A stretch of DNA of 64,000 nucleotides from Brachybacterium endophyticum (GCF_003130585.1 NZ_QFKX01000001.1:806001-870000); one strand, 5' to 3'; counted from the stretch's first letter, positions 19,008 to 27,928 are shown. Numbers and translations: made by a program. The notes: generated by a model not told the origin, from the letters alone.

Positions 19008-20537
19008 TCAGCGCGGGCCGCCAGGTGTGACGCGGCGCTCGAGAGTGGGGGAGTCGTCCCCCTCGGCTCCGGTGTCGCCGACGGGCCCGCCCTGCCCGGT
19101 CGGTCCGCCCTGCCCGGTCGGCCCGCCCGGCATCGACGGCGCGGCCTGCGCCGGTGCTCCAGTTCCTCCGGACGGTCCCGAGCCGCCAGGAACCCCTGCT
19201 GCCCCGCCGGACCCGTTGACCACAGGGCGCTCGCCGGACAGGGCGGCATTGTGCTCCCGCTCGGCCTCGCGGGCGATCTCGACCCAGCGTTCGGCGACCC
19301 GCACGATCGACTCGGTCGTCGCCTCCCAGGCCGCCTCCTGCTGGCGGTGCGGTCCGGTGGCGAGCGAGAGCACCACGCCGGCGCTGCGCAGCGCGAGCTC
19401 GGTGCGGTCCACGCGGCGCTCGAACACGCCGTGCCAGGCGTCGATGGCGTCCTGCACGCGCTGCTGGACCGCCGGGTCGACCCGCCTGGTGCTGCCGTCG
19501 TCGGCCAGCACGCTGAGGTGGGCGAGCAGGCAGGCCAGGTCGTCGGCCCGGCGGCCGGGGCCCACGGTGTCGATGTCGAGGACGCCGACCACCTCACCGT
19601 TCTCGACGAACACCTGCGCCTCGTAGAAGTCGCCATGGACCACGTCGTGCGCCGACATGTCCAGACGTCGGCCGACGGCGGCGAGACCCTCACGGATCTC
19701 CCGCACCAGAGCGTCCACGCGCGGCCCGAGCGAGGGCAGCGAGGAGCTGACGATCCCCGCGTAGAACTCGATCGAGTCCGTCCACGGCGCACGCAGCGGC
19801 AGCGGGAACAGGGACGCGGGCAGGCGGTCGAGCATCCCCACCAGGTCCTCGGCCCGGCAGGCCCGGATGCCCTCGTCCAGGATCGCGCGCGACAGCGGCA
19901 CGCCCGGCAGCTCCTCGAGCACCACGAGTCCCTCGTAATGAGCCAGCACGCGGGGCACCGGGACGCCTGCCGAGAGCAGGTGCCGGTGGCGCTCGACGAT
20001 CTCGCCGGAACGGCGCGGCTGCATGACCTTCAGGTACAGCCCGCGATCCGGGAGCTGCGCCCGCAGCACGGCGCGGCGGCCCGGGCGGTAGGAGATCACC
20101 TCGATGGGCACGTGGGCGGCGGCCTCGGGCGGCAGCTGCACGCCCATGTCCAGCAGCGTGCGGCCGACGACGTCGGGGTAGCAGACCCTCGCGAGCATCG
20201 GCAGCCAGGGGTCGTGCGGGTAGCGCCAGACCCGCACGTTGATGTCGCCGTCGGTCATCATCATCGAGTTCTCGGCGTCCAGGAGGTCCTTCTCCTGCTC
20301 GCCCACGTGGGCGCTCGCGCCGAACAGCTCCTCGCGGGCGGGTGCCTGCGGTCCGTCGATCTCGGGCCAGGTGACCGTGGTGCGGTACAGGGCCTTCGTG
20401 GAACGACCGGGCCGGTGGTCGACATGATCGAGCTCCCACGTGCGCAGCACGCCGCCGGCGTTGCCCACTGCCGAGCGCAGCAGCCCCCCGGCTCCGGGTC
20501 CGGTCAGCAGCTCGGACCCGTCGGATGTTCGATCCAT
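19008..20537 (-). CDS. Aminoglycoside phosphotransferase-like kinase
   Basis: A 509-residue protein with a kinase fold of the APH/choline kinase type. The nucleotide-binding half lies about 150-260 (RAVLRAQLPDRGLYLKVMQP). The catalytic loop is VVHGDFYEAQVFV and the metal-binding motif VLDIDTVGPG near residue 340. In the catalytic loop the usual Asn is Gln, a variant that may be normal for this subgroup. The last ~75 residues are Gly/Pro-rich with GGPTGQ repeats encoded by 18-bp tandem units (19085-19120). The ATG at 20537 follows TAGAAA by 6 nt. No substrate is evident; a resistance role should not be assumed. Confidence 0.8.
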   Translation of the reverse strand: MDRTSDGSELLTGPGAGGLLRSAVGNAGGVLRTWELDHVDHRPGRSTKALYRTTVTWPEIDGPQAPAREELFGASAHVGEQEKDLLDAENSMMMTDGDINVRVWRYPHDPWLPMLARVCYPDVVGRTLLDMGVQLPPEAAAHVPIEVISYRPGRRAVLRAQLPDRGLYLKVMQPRRSGEIVERHRHLLSAGVPVPRVLAHYEGLVVLEELPGVPLSRAILDEGIRACRAEDLVGMLDRLPASLFPLPLRAPWTDSIEFYAGIVSSSLPSLGPRVDALVREIREGLAAVGRRLDMSAHDVVHGDFYEAQVFVENGEVVGVLDIDTVGPGRRADDLACLLAHLSVLADDGSTRRVDPAVQQRVQDAIDAWHGVFERRVDRTELALRSAGVVLSLATGPHRQQEAAWEATTESIVRVAERWVEIAREAEREHNAALSGERPVVNGSGGAAGVPGGSGPSGGTGAPAQAAPSMPGGPTGQGGPTGQGGPVGDTGAEGDDSPTLERRVTPGGPR

Positions 20538-20609
20538 GCCTTGTTTCTACCAGCTGGCGTGCTCCGGCACACAGCCCGCGCAGGATCCGTCGCCGCCTAC
20601 GATGGACAC

Positions 20610-21038
20610 ATGAACGAGACCTCGCGCCCGATCGGGACCGACAACCTGCTGGGAATCCCGCCGACCCGCCTCCCCGAGGACCACCCGGACGTCGCCGTGG
20701 CAGCCGCCCTGGCCGACGGTGCCGACGCCCGCGACCTCGCCGCTCGCTACCCGGCCTCCTCCCTGGCCTGGGCCGAGCTCGCCCAGGAGGCCTTCGACGC
20801 CGAGGACCCGGTCGCCGCCTACGCCTACGCCCGCACCGGCTACCACCGGGGTCTCGACGCACTGCGTCGTGCCGGCTGGAAGGGGCAGGGACCCGTCCCC
20901 GCCTCGCACGCCCCCAACCGCGGCTTCCTCAAGGCCCTCGCCCTGCTCGGCGAGGCCGCCGGCCGCATCGGCGAGAGGGACGAGGCCGAGCGCATCCGTG
21001 ACTTCATCCACGACGCGGATCCGAGCCTGCTGGGCTGA
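20610..21038 (+). CDS. DUF3151 protein
   Basis: A 142-residue actinobacterial protein of unknown function, recognised by NLLGIPPTRLPED near the start, the motif YPASSLAWAELAQEAF and the C-terminal NRGFLKALALLGEAAGRIGE. It is soluble and mostly helical, with no membrane segment. The family is often found near purine genes in actinobacteria, and purA follows here. The ATG at 20610 comes 6 nt after TACGAT (20598-20603), so it is probably leaderless. It is divergent from the kinase-like gene, with only 72 bp between starts. Confidence 0.85.
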   Translation: MNETSRPIGTDNLLGIPPTRLPEDHPDVAVAAALADGADARDLAARYPASSLAWAELAQEAFDAEDPVAAYAYARTGYHRGLDALRRAGWKGQGPVPASHAPNRGFLKALALLGEAAGRIGERDEAERIRDFIHDADPSLLG

Positions 21039-21083
21039 GACCCGCCCGGCGCCCCGGGGCATCCTCCCCGGGCCCGGATTGCT

Positions 21084-21089
21084 AGACTC
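21084..21089 (+). promoter_or_regulatory. -10 element TAGACT upstream of purA
   Basis: TAGACT sits 68 nt before the purA ATG, so unlike most genes here purA would have a ~60-nt leader and a normal ribosome site (GCAGGAG). No clear -35 is seen. A GC-rich hairpin just upstream (about 21050-21075) may end the DUF3151 transcript. Confidence 0.5.
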
Positions 21090-21157
21090 TCTGCGGCCCA
21101 TCCGCCGCTCGCGCGGTCGGGTCACCCACCCGCCCTCCACCCTTTGCAGGAGCTGCC

Positions 21158-22450
21158 ATGCCGGCCGTCGTGATCGTCGGAGCCCAATGGGGGGACGAGG
21201 GGAAGGGCAAGGCGACCGACCTGCTCGGTGAGCGAGTCGACTACGTCGTCAAGCCCAACGGCGGCAACAACGCCGGCCACACCGTCGTCGTCCGCGGCGA
21301 GAAGTTCGAGCTGAAGCTCCTGCCGGCGGGCATCCTCTCCGAGCGCGTGACCCCCGTGATCGGCAACGGGGTGGTGGTGAACCTCGAGGCGCTGTTCGAG
21401 GAGATCGCGACGCTGAAGTCCCGCGGCGTGGACACCGACCGCCTGCGCATCAGTGCGAACGCGCACGTCGTGGCCTCCTACCACCAGACCCTCGACAAGG
21501 TCACCGAGCGCTTCCTGGGCAAGCGCGCCATCGGCACCACCGGGCGCGGCATCGGCCCGGCCTACATGGACAAGGTGGGTCGCCTCGGCATCCGCGTGCA
21601 GGACCTGTTCGACGCCTCGATCCTGCGCCAGAAGGTCGAGGGCGCCCTGCGCCAGAAGAACGAGTTGCTGGTCAAGCTGTACAACCGGCGCTCCGTCGAG
21701 GTCGAGGAGATCGTCGAGGAGCTGCTGGCCTACGCCGATCGTCTGCGGCCGATGGTCGTGGACACCGTCGAGATGCTCAACGTGGCCCTCGACCGCGACG
21801 AGGTGGTCCTCATGGAGGGCGGCCAGGCCACCTACCTCGACGTCGATCACGGCACCTACCCGTTCGTCACCAGCTCCAACCCGACCGCCGGCGGAGCCTG
21901 CATCGGCGCGGGCATCGGCCCCACCCGCATCGACCGGGTGATCGGGATCGTCAAGGCCTACACCACCCGCGTGGGGGCCGGCCCGTTTCCCACCGAGCTC
22001 GAGGACAAGTGGGGCGAGTACCTGCAGACCACCGGCGGCGAGGTGGGCGTGAACACCGGCCGCCCCCGGCGCTGCGGCTGGTACGACGCCCTGATGATCC
22101 GCCACGCGGTGCGCATCAACGGCTTCACCGACATCGTCCTGACCAAGCTCGACGTCCTCACCGGCATCGAGGAGGTCCCGATCTGCACCGGGTACGACGT
22201 GGACGGCGTGATCCATGACGAGATGCCGATGACGCAGACCGAGTTCCACCACGCGACGCCGGTCTACGAGACCCTTCCCGGCTGGAGCGAGGACATCTCC
22301 ACCTGCCGCGCCCTCGAGGACCTGCCCGAGAACGCGCGGGCGTACGTGGCCCGGCTCGAGGAGCTCGCCGGCTGCCGCATCAGTGCGATCGGGGTGGGGC
22401 CCGACCGCGAGGACACCATCACCGTGCACGACCTGCTGCCGGAGCGATGA
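21158..22450 (+). CDS. purA: Adenylosuccinate synthetase
   Basis: Joins IMP and aspartate with GTP to make adenylosuccinate on the way to AMP. At 430 residues it is full-length. The sequence starts [20 protein letters not shown] with the GTP-binding loop. It goes on with [24 protein letters not shown], the switch region [14 protein letters not shown] and the base-recognition TKLDVLTG near the C-terminus. The ATG at 21158 has AGGAG 7-11 nt upstream. The next gene begins 1 nt after its stop, so the SCP-like gene is probably cotranscribed. Confidence 0.98.
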   Translation: MPAVVIVGAQWGDEGKGKATDLLGERVDYVVKPNGGNNAGHTVVVRGEKFELKLLPAGILSERVTPVIGNGVVVNLEALFEEIATLKSRGVDTDRLRISANAHVVASYHQTLDKVTERFLGKRAIGTTGRGIGPAYMDKVGRLGIRVQDLFDASILRQKVEGALRQKNELLVKLYNRRSVEVEEIVEELLAYADRLRPMVVDTVEMLNVALDRDEVVLMEGGQATYLDVDHGTYPFVTSSNPTAGGACIGAGIGPTRIDRVIGIVKAYTTRVGAGPFPTELEDKWGEYLQTTGGEVGVNTGRPRRCGWYDALMIRHAVRINGFTDIVLTKLDVLTGIEEVPICTGYDVDGVIHDEMPMTQTEFHHATPVYETLPGWSEDISTCRALEDLPENARAYVARLEELAGCRISAIGVGPDREDTITVHDLLPER

Positions 22451-22451
22451 G

Positions 22452-22880
22452 ATGACCATCCGCCGACGCACCGACCCCGCTGACGGCGACCAGGCACTGC
22501 GCAGCTGGGCCGCGGATCCCGCGGGCGCGACCCGCTCCGTGCTCGCCCCCGCGGTGCGCCACACCCTCGAACTCGTCGCGGAGGAGCAGCCCGGCAACTC
22601 CGTCGAGCTGCGGGTCCCGCCCTACGGCGCCGTACAGGCGATCGCGGGAGTCCGCCACACCCGCGGCACCCCACCCGCGATCGTCGAGACCGACGCGGCG
22701 ACGTGGCTCGCGCTCGCCGTCGGGGACCTCGGCTGGGACGAGGCCGTGGACGCCGGACGCGTGAGCGCGAGCGGTGAGCGCTCCGACCTCACCGAGCTGC
22801 TGCCGCTCCCGGGCCCGCGCCGCGTGGTCCGCACGGCGCGCGAGAGCGCGCACGGAGACCCGACGGGGGAGTCGCGATGA
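22452..22880 (+). CDS. Sterol-carrier-family (SCP-like) protein
   Basis: A 142-residue protein resembling the actinobacterial SCP_3 sterol-carrier family: SVELRVPPYGAVQAI, then a strand-rich core and ATWLALAVGDLGWDEAVDAGRV. The name refers to the fold; no lipid ligand is shown. It starts 1 nt after purA and overlaps cutC by ATGA, so it sits in a tight purA-SCP-cutC-membrane protein run. In related genomes this family often lies beside purine genes; a functional link is not known. Confidence 0.7.
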   Translation: MTIRRRTDPADGDQALRSWAADPAGATRSVLAPAVRHTLELVAEEQPGNSVELRVPPYGAVQAIAGVRHTRGTPPAIVETDAATWLALAVGDLGWDEAVDAGRVSASGERSDLTELLPLPGPRRVVRTARESAHGDPTGESR

Positions 22881-23758
22881 GCGTCGCCGTCGAGATCGCG
22901 GTGCAGGACCTCGAGGGGCTGCGCATCGCCGCCCATGCCGGAGCGGACCGCGTCGAGCTGTGCAGTGACCTCGCCCGTGGCGGGCTGACGCCCGATCCGG
23001 AGCTGATCGGTGCCTGCGTCGCCGAGGCCGCCCGGCTGCGGGAGAGCCGCGACGCCAAACCCGCCTTCGACGTGCACGTGCTGATCCGCTCCCGTGCCGG
23101 GGACGGCGACCTGCGCGAGACGGACGGGGAGTTCGTCTACGACGAGGCGGAGATCGCCCGGATGGCCGAGCAGGCCGCGGGGGCCGTCGGCGCCGGCGCC
23201 GCGGGCGTCGTGATCGGCGCTCTCACCGAGCAGCGCACGCTCGACGTCCCGGCCCTGGAGGCCCTGCGGGACGCCGCCCTGCAGGCCGGCTCCGATGCCC
23301 TGCGTGGCGTGCACCTGACGTGCCACCGCGCCGTCGACGCCCTCGTGGACGACGACGCGCGCGAGGCCGCCGTGACGACCCTGCTCGCTCTGGGGTTCCA
23401 CCGGGTGCTGAGCTCCGGGGGAGCGCGCAGTGCGCTCGAGGGCGCCGCCTGCCTGTCCCGCATCGTCGACGCGGCGGACGGCCTGATCGACATCTGCGCC
23501 GGAGCGGGCATCCGACCGGTCGACGTCCCGCAGCTGGTGGGCACGACAGGGGTCGGCGACATCCATCTCTCGGCCCGCCGCCGCTCCGCCGACGCCGGCT
23601 CCGGGCCCGGCACCGGCTCCCAGACCAGTACCGACGCCCCGACGTCCGATGCCCCACCGGCAGGGACGTCCCCCCTGCCCGACGGTCCCGCAGCGGACCC
23701 GTTCCGTACCGATCCCGCGGTCGTTCAGGCCGTGGTCGACGCCGCAGGAGAAGTGTGA
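22877..23758 (+). CDS. cutC: CutC-family protein
   Basis: A 293-residue TIM-barrel protein of the CutC family. Recognisable blocks are VEIAVQDLEGLRIAAHAGAD, RVELCSDLARGGLTPD, HVLIRSRAGDG, LTCHRAVDAL and RVLSSGGARSALEG. Although named for copper homeostasis, its enzyme activity is uncertain. A ~45-residue low-complexity insertion rich in Ser, Thr, Pro and Gly precedes the last helix (AVVQAVVDAAGEV) and is unusual for the family. It overlaps both neighbours by 4 nt (ATGA and GTGA), indicating coupled translation. Confidence 0.88.
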   Translation: MSVAVEIAVQDLEGLRIAAHAGADRVELCSDLARGGLTPDPELIGACVAEAARLRESRDAKPAFDVHVLIRSRAGDGDLRETDGEFVYDEAEIARMAEQAAGAVGAGAAGVVIGALTEQRTLDVPALEALRDAALQAGSDALRGVHLTCHRAVDALVDDDAREAAVTTLLALGFHRVLSSGGARSALEGAACLSRIVDAADGLIDICAGAGIRPVDVPQLVGTTGVGDIHLSARRRSADAGSGPGTGSQTSTDAPTSDAPPAGTSPLPDGPAADPFRTDPAVVQAVVDAAGEV

Positions 23759-24144
23759 CCTCGCAGCCCAGCCCCGAGACCGCCCAGGACCCCCAGGAGA
23801 CCGGCGGTCGCCCGTCCGCCTCGCCGGCCGACGGCCCCGTCCCGGCCCATGCCTCGAAGGACCGCGCCCCCGAGTCGGCGGAGGATCGCGGTGCGCCCGA
23901 CGAGGGGACCGTCCTGTACGTCCGGCGCCGTCGCGTGCCCACCCTGGGCTTCTGGGTGACCCTCTCGATCATCGTCGGCCTCCTCGCCGGGGCCGTCACC
24001 GCCCTGATCACGCGCGTGGACTCGGCAGGCGGGGTCATCTACTTCGCGGTCACCGGTGCGGTCTTCATCGGGCTGCCGCTCGCCCTGATCGCGGCGGTCG
24101 TCGATGCGGTGATCCACCGCGGGGAGCGCCGCAGGCCGCGCTGA
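23755..24144 (+). CDS. Small two-TM membrane protein
   Basis: A 129-residue protein with a ~55-residue charged N-terminal region and two hydrophobic segments (TLGFWVTLSIIVGLLAGAV and IYFAVTGAVFIGLPLALIAAV) joined by a short loop. It ends in a basic tail. I do not recognise a family. The GTG start overlaps the cutC stop (GTGA) and has AGGAG 5 nt upstream. It is the last gene of the purA run before purF. Confidence 0.75.
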   Translation: MTSQPSPETAQDPQETGGRPSASPADGPVPAHASKDRAPESAEDRGAPDEGTVLYVRRRRVPTLGFWVTLSIIVGLLAGAVTALITRVDSAGGVIYFAVTGAVFIGLPLALIAAVVDAVIHRGERRRPR

Positions 24145-24245
24145 GCGCGCCGCGCCCGCGACGTCCCTGCGGTGCCGTGCCGGGGTGCCCCGCGTGCCCG
24201 TGGACGCCGTCTCGGCATCCGAGTCGGGTGTGAGATGATCGGGCC

Positions 24246-25778
24246 GTGGCACGCGGTGACGGAATGCTCTCGCACGATCTGCTCCCCGGTGAGAAGGGGC
24301 CCCAGGACTCCTGTGGGGTCTTCGGCGTCTTCGCCCCCGGCGAGGAGGTCGCCAAGCTCACCTACTACGGTCTGTACGCCCTGCAGCACCGCGGACAGGA
24401 GTCCGCGGGCATCGCTGCGAGCGACGGCGAGCAGATCATGGTGTACAAGGACATGGGCCTGGTCTCCCAGGTCTTCGACGAGTCTGCCCTGAGCTCCCTG
24501 ACCGGGCACATCGCCGTCGGGCACGCGCGCTATTCGACGACCGGAGGCTCGTTCTGGTCGAACGCGCAGCCCACGCTCGGCCCGCGGCCCGACGGGACCG
24601 TCGCCCTCGCCCACAACGGCAACCTCGTCAACACCGGTGAGCTCGTGGACCTGCTGCTCGAGCGCAACGGCGGTCGCAACCCGGACAAGGGCGAGATCTC
24701 GCGCGGGAACACGACCGACACCGCCCTGGTCACCGCGCTCCTGGACAACGGTGACTCGCTCGAGGACGCGCTGCGCGAGCTGATGGGGCATCTGCGCGGC
24801 GCCTACTGCTTCACCCTCATGGACGAGGACACCCTGTACGCCGCCCGCGATCCGCAGGGGATCCGTCCCCTCGTGCTCGGCCGACTCGAGCGCGGCTGGG
24901 TGGTCGCCTCCGAGACGGCGGCCCTGGACATCTGCGGTGCGAGCTTCGTGCGCGAGGTCGCCCCGGGCGAGATGATCACGATCGACGCCCAGGGCCTGCG
25001 CAGCCAGCAGGTGCTCGAGCCGCGACCGAAGGGCTGCGTCTTCGAGTACGTCTACCTCGCCCGGCCCGACACCGAGATCGCCGGCCGCAGCGTGAACGCC
25101 TCGCGGGTCGAGATGGGTCGCCAGCTGGCCCGCGAGCACCCCGTCGAGGCGGACCTGGTGATCCCGACCCCCGAGTCCGGCACGCCGGCGGCGATCGGCT
25201 ACGCGCAGGAGTCCGGCATCCCCTACGGCCAGGGCATGGTCAAGAACGCCTATGTGGGCCGCACCTTCATCCAGCCCAGCCAGACCATCCGTCAGCTGGG
25301 GATCCGCCTGAAGCTCAACCCGTTGAAGGAGATCATCGCCGGCAAGCGGCTCGTGGTGATCGACGACTCCGTGGTGCGGGGCAACACCCAGCGCCAGGTG
25401 GTGCGGATGCTGCGCGAGGCCGGTGCCGCGGAGGTCCATGTGCGGATCTCCTCGCCGCCGGTGCGGTGGCCCTGCTACTACGGCATCGATTTCGCCAGCC
25501 GCGCGGAGCTGATCGCCAACGGTCTCGGCCCCGAGGAGATCGCCCGTTCGCTGGGTGCCGACTCCCTCGGGTACATCTCCGAGGACGGGATGGTCGCAGC
25601 CACCGAGCAGCCCCGCGAGGCCCTGTGCACCGCGTGCTTCAGCGGCGAGTACCCCGTGCCCCTCCCTGACCCCACCGTCCTGGGCAAGAGCGTCCTGGAG
25701 GCACGCCGCGACGACCAGCGCGCGGCCCTCTCTGACGCGTCCCACGCCCCCGTCCGCCAGGAGACCGCGACCGCATGA
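24246..25778 (+). CDS. purF: Amidophosphoribosyltransferase
   Basis: Catalyses the first step of purine synthesis, PRPP plus glutamine to phosphoribosylamine. It has 510 residues. The N-terminal nucleophile is Cys23 in PQDSCGVFGVFAPG, so a 22-residue propeptide should be removed. The glutaminase domain continues with LYALQHRGQESAGI and HARYSTTGG. The PRPP-binding loop is VVIDDSVVRGNTQ near residue 375, and Cys residues follow in the C-terminal region. The GTG at 24246 follows GATGAT by 6 nt. It overlaps purM by ATGA. Confidence 0.98.
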   Translation: MARGDGMLSHDLLPGEKGPQDSCGVFGVFAPGEEVAKLTYYGLYALQHRGQESAGIAASDGEQIMVYKDMGLVSQVFDESALSSLTGHIAVGHARYSTTGGSFWSNAQPTLGPRPDGTVALAHNGNLVNTGELVDLLLERNGGRNPDKGEISRGNTTDTALVTALLDNGDSLEDALRELMGHLRGAYCFTLMDEDTLYAARDPQGIRPLVLGRLERGWVVASETAALDICGASFVREVAPGEMITIDAQGLRSQQVLEPRPKGCVFEYVYLARPDTEIAGRSVNASRVEMGRQLAREHPVEADLVIPTPESGTPAAIGYAQESGIPYGQGMVKNAYVGRTFIQPSQTIRQLGIRLKLNPLKEIIAGKRLVVIDDSVVRGNTQRQVVRMLREAGAAEVHVRISSPPVRWPCYYGIDFASRAELIANGLGPEEIARSLGADSLGYISEDGMVAATEQPREALCTACFSGEYPVPLPDPTVLGKSVLEARRDDQRAALSDASHAPVRQETATA

Positions 25779-26920
25779 CCTCCACCTCGCCGAGCCCCGC
25801 GCCCGCCCTGACCTACGCCGAGGCCGGCGTCGACACCGCCGCCGGAGACAAGGCCGTCGACCTGATGAAGGCCGCGGTCGCCGCGACCCACGGCCCCGAG
25901 GTGCTCGGTGGAGTGGGGGCCTTCGCCGGGCTGCTCGACGTCAGCGCCCTCAAGACCTACGAGCGCCCGCTGCTGGCCTCCTCGACCGACGGCGTCGGCA
26001 CCAAGATCGCGATCGCCCGCGCCCTCGACGTCCACGACACCATCGGCCAGGACCTCGTGGGCATGGTGGTCGACGACATCATCGTGGTCGGGGCGAGGCC
26101 GCTGGCCATGACCGACTACATCGCCTGCGGGAAGGTCGTGCCCGAGCGGGTGGCCGACATCGTCCGCGGCATCGCCGAGGGCTGCCGGATGGCGGGCTGT
26201 GCGCTCGTGGGCGGCGAGACCGCCGAGCACCCCGGACTGATGGCCGCCGAGGACTACGACGTCGCGGGCGCGGCCGTCGGCGTGGTCGAGGCCTCCGCGA
26301 TGCTGGGTGCCCACCGCGTGCGCCCCGGTGATGCGATCATCGGCATGGACTCCTCGGGCCTGCATTCCAACGGCTACTCCCTGGTGCGCGCGGTGATCGA
26401 GGCCCAGGGCCTCGGACTGGACACGGAGGTCCCCGAGCTCGGCCGGACGCTGGGGGAGGAGCTGCTCGAGCCCACCCGCATCTACACCGGGGACCTGCTC
26501 TCCCTGCTCGACTCGTCCGCGGGGAAGGGGCTGCACGCCCTCAGCCACGTCACCGGCGGCGGGCTCGCCGCGAACCTCGCGCGCGTGCTGCCCGAGGGTG
26601 TCACCGCACGGGTGGATCGCGGCAGCTGGCAGCCGGCCCCGGTCTTCGAGCGCGTCGCCGCCTGGGGAGGCGTGCCGCTCCACGATCTCGAGGCGACGCT
26701 GAACATGGGCATCGGGATGGTCGCCGCCGTCTCCGCCGAGCGGGTCGACGCCACCCTCGAGCACCTGCGGGGACGAGGCCTGCCGAGCCGTGTCATCGGC
26801 GAGGTGCTCGAGAGCGCCGAGGCGCCGGGCGTCACGGACCGCGACGTGCTCGTGTCCGGGGCGAAGGGCGTCGACGGGGGAGAGGTCCTGCTCACCGGCA
26901 CGCACGAGGGCTGGGCCTGA
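25775..26920 (+). CDS. purM: Phosphoribosylformylglycinamidine cyclo-ligase (AIR synthetase)
   Basis: Forms the imidazole ring of AIR from FGAM with ATP. At 381 residues it is slightly longer than the usual ~350 because of a short N-terminal extension. Family blocks are LTYAEAGVDTAAGDKAVDLM, LASSTDGVGTKIAIA, DLVGMVVDDIIVVGARPLAM and the LVGGETAEHPG motif. Later come DSSGLHSNGYSLVRAV and ALSHVTGGGLAANL. Its start overlaps the purF stop. A strong hairpin terminator begins 24 nt after its stop, closing the purF-purM unit. Confidence 0.98.
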   Translation: MTSTSPSPAPALTYAEAGVDTAAGDKAVDLMKAAVAATHGPEVLGGVGAFAGLLDVSALKTYERPLLASSTDGVGTKIAIARALDVHDTIGQDLVGMVVDDIIVVGARPLAMTDYIACGKVVPERVADIVRGIAEGCRMAGCALVGGETAEHPGLMAAEDYDVAGAAVGVVEASAMLGAHRVRPGDAIIGMDSSGLHSNGYSLVRAVIEAQGLGLDTEVPELGRTLGEELLEPTRIYTGDLLSLLDSSAGKGLHALSHVTGGGLAANLARVLPEGVTARVDRGSWQPAPVFERVAAWGGVPLHDLEATLNMGIGMVAAVSAERVDATLEHLRGRGLPSRVIGEVLESAEAPGVTDRDVLVSGAKGVDGGEVLLTGTHEGWA

Positions 26921-26944
26921 GGGCCTGGAATCCTGCCCGTGCAC

Positions 26945-26980
26945 GTGAAGAGGGCGACCCCTCGGGGTCGCCCTCTTCAC
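26945..26980. terminator. Strong bidirectional hairpin after purM
   Basis: A perfect 17-bp stem (GTGAAGAGGGCGACCCC) with a 2-nt loop lies between convergent purM and the DUF3073 gene. In the minus direction the left arm ends in CTCTTCAC, without a T-run. Confidence 0.85.
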
Positions 26981-27014
26981 AGGGAGTATGCGGGGCCGAT
27001 CGGCCCGGTGCTTC

Positions 27015-27218
27015 TCAGTGGCGGTTCGCAGCCGTCGAGGTGGAGCCGTCCTCGGCCCAGTCCGTGGCCTCGTCGTCCTCGGGGCCGTCGTGCTCGGTGT
27101 CGGCCGACTGGTGCGACTGCAGCTCGCGCTGGAGGGCGGAGAGGTCCGTCGGCGGGCTGTAGTACTTGAGGTCCCGTGCCACCTTGGTCTGCTTGGCTTT
27201 CTGTCGGCCACGACCCAT
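27015..27218 (-). CDS. DUF3073 small protein
   Basis: A 67-residue basic-then-acidic protein of the actinobacterial DUF3073 family, recognised by its start MGRGRQKAKQTKVARDLKYY and SPPTDLSALQREL. The C-terminal half is Asp/Glu-rich. Its function is unknown. The family is characteristically next to bldC and purM in actinobacteria, as here. A candidate -10 (TAGGAT, 27287-27292 on the minus strand) gives a leader of about 60 nt. Confidence 0.9.
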   Translation of the reverse strand: MGRGRQKAKQTKVARDLKYYSPPTDLSALQRELQSHQSADTEHDGPEDDEATDWAEDGSTSTAANRH

Positions 27219-27504
27219 GGATCTGACCCCCTGTGCGTCGGCTGGCGGGCGCGCGAGCCCGGACGATGGCAATGTTTCGGAACCCGATCCTACATCGCAA
27301 TCGGCGTCGCCAGCCAACCGACGGGAGTGGTGTGAGCAACGCCCACGGCGTACTGCGGGGTTCCTGTGACGCCGCCGACGCGCCGATCGTGCTCGGGACG
27401 CGAAGTCTCGCCGGGGCTCCGGCGCCCGTACGAGCGAACACCCCCGTCATGTCCGATTTTCGTCCTTTAGTGCCTGTAGGGGGCGGTGCGAAGGGCCCTG
27501 GCAT

Positions 27505-27533
27505 GAAAGTTTCCAGTCGGTATTGGAACTTTC
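27505..27533. promoter_or_regulatory. Imperfect inverted repeat upstream of bldC
   Basis: GAAAGTTTCCA and TGGAACTTTC face each other across an 8-nt spacer, with one extra T in the left arm. The repeat lies 30 bp upstream of the candidate bldC -10 box, a usual place for an activator or repressor site. The binding protein is unknown. Confidence 0.5.
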
Positions 27534-27562
27534 GTCCGTGTCGTCTGCTCTGTCCGTCTTGC

Positions 27563-27568
27563 TACGAT
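27563..27568 (+). promoter_or_regulatory. -10 element TACGAT for bldC
   Basis: TACGAT lies 48 nt before the bldC start, giving a leader of about 40 nt that ends in a good ribosome site (GAAAGGGG). No convincing -35 is visible. Confidence 0.5.
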
Positions 27569-27616
27569 AGATGTGCAACCTTGGCCCCAAGCACCCAGAG
27601 AAAGGGGACCCCCCCA

Positions 27617-27844
27617 ATGGCTGCAACGATTGAACAGCACTCGATGGAGAGCTCGTCGGCGTACACGGCGCTGCTCACCCCGGCAGAGGTCGCCCGGTTG
27701 TTCCGGGTCGACCCCAAGACAGTGACCCGTTGGGCGCAGTCCGGCAAGCTCTCGCCGCTGCGCACGCTCGGCGGACATCGTCGCTACAGGCGCGAGGAGG
27801 TCGAGCGGCTCCTGACCGAGAGCACCGGTGAAGACGCCAACTGA
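27617..27844 (+). CDS. bldC: BldC-type MerR-like developmental regulator
   Basis: A 75-residue single-domain DNA-binding protein, essentially only the winged helix-turn-helix of the MerR superfamily: LLTPAEVARLFRVDPKTVTR, then SGKLSPLRTLGGHRRYRREE. There is no ligand domain, as in Streptomyces BldC, which binds DNA cooperatively at direct repeats. The start was chosen for the AAAGGGG 8-14 nt upstream. In non-sporulating relatives the gene is retained, and what it controls there is unclear. It is divergent from DUF3073 and ends before a strong terminator. Confidence 0.93.
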   Translation: MAATIEQHSMESSSAYTALLTPAEVARLFRVDPKTVTRWAQSGKLSPLRTLGGHRRYRREEVERLLTESTGEDAN

Positions 27845-27894
27845 GGCCTTCACCGCCCCCGGGAGTCCCCTGCGCTGACAGGCGCGCCTGGTCC

Positions 27895-27928
27895 GACGGC
27901 CCGCGATCCACACGGATCGCGGGCCGTC
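27895..27928. terminator. Bidirectional hairpin after bldC
   Basis: A perfect 15-bp stem (GACGGCCCGCGATCC) with loop ACAC, between convergent bldC and the minus-strand membrane-protein gene. Confidence 0.8.

Larger units (their letters stand above)
27219..27616. promoter_or_regulatory. Long divergent control region, DUF3073 / bldC
   Basis: Nearly 400 bp with no coding capacity separates two divergent small genes. It is clearly less GC-rich than the surrounding coding DNA. It holds candidate -10 boxes for each gene and an imperfect inverted repeat (27505-27533). The middle part (about 27300-27480) shows no other recognisable motif. Confidence 0.65.

Noticed and set aside
19008-20537. Antibiotic resistance gene
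   Set aside because: It has only the general APH fold. The length, tail and altered loop do not match known aminoglycoside-modifying enzymes.
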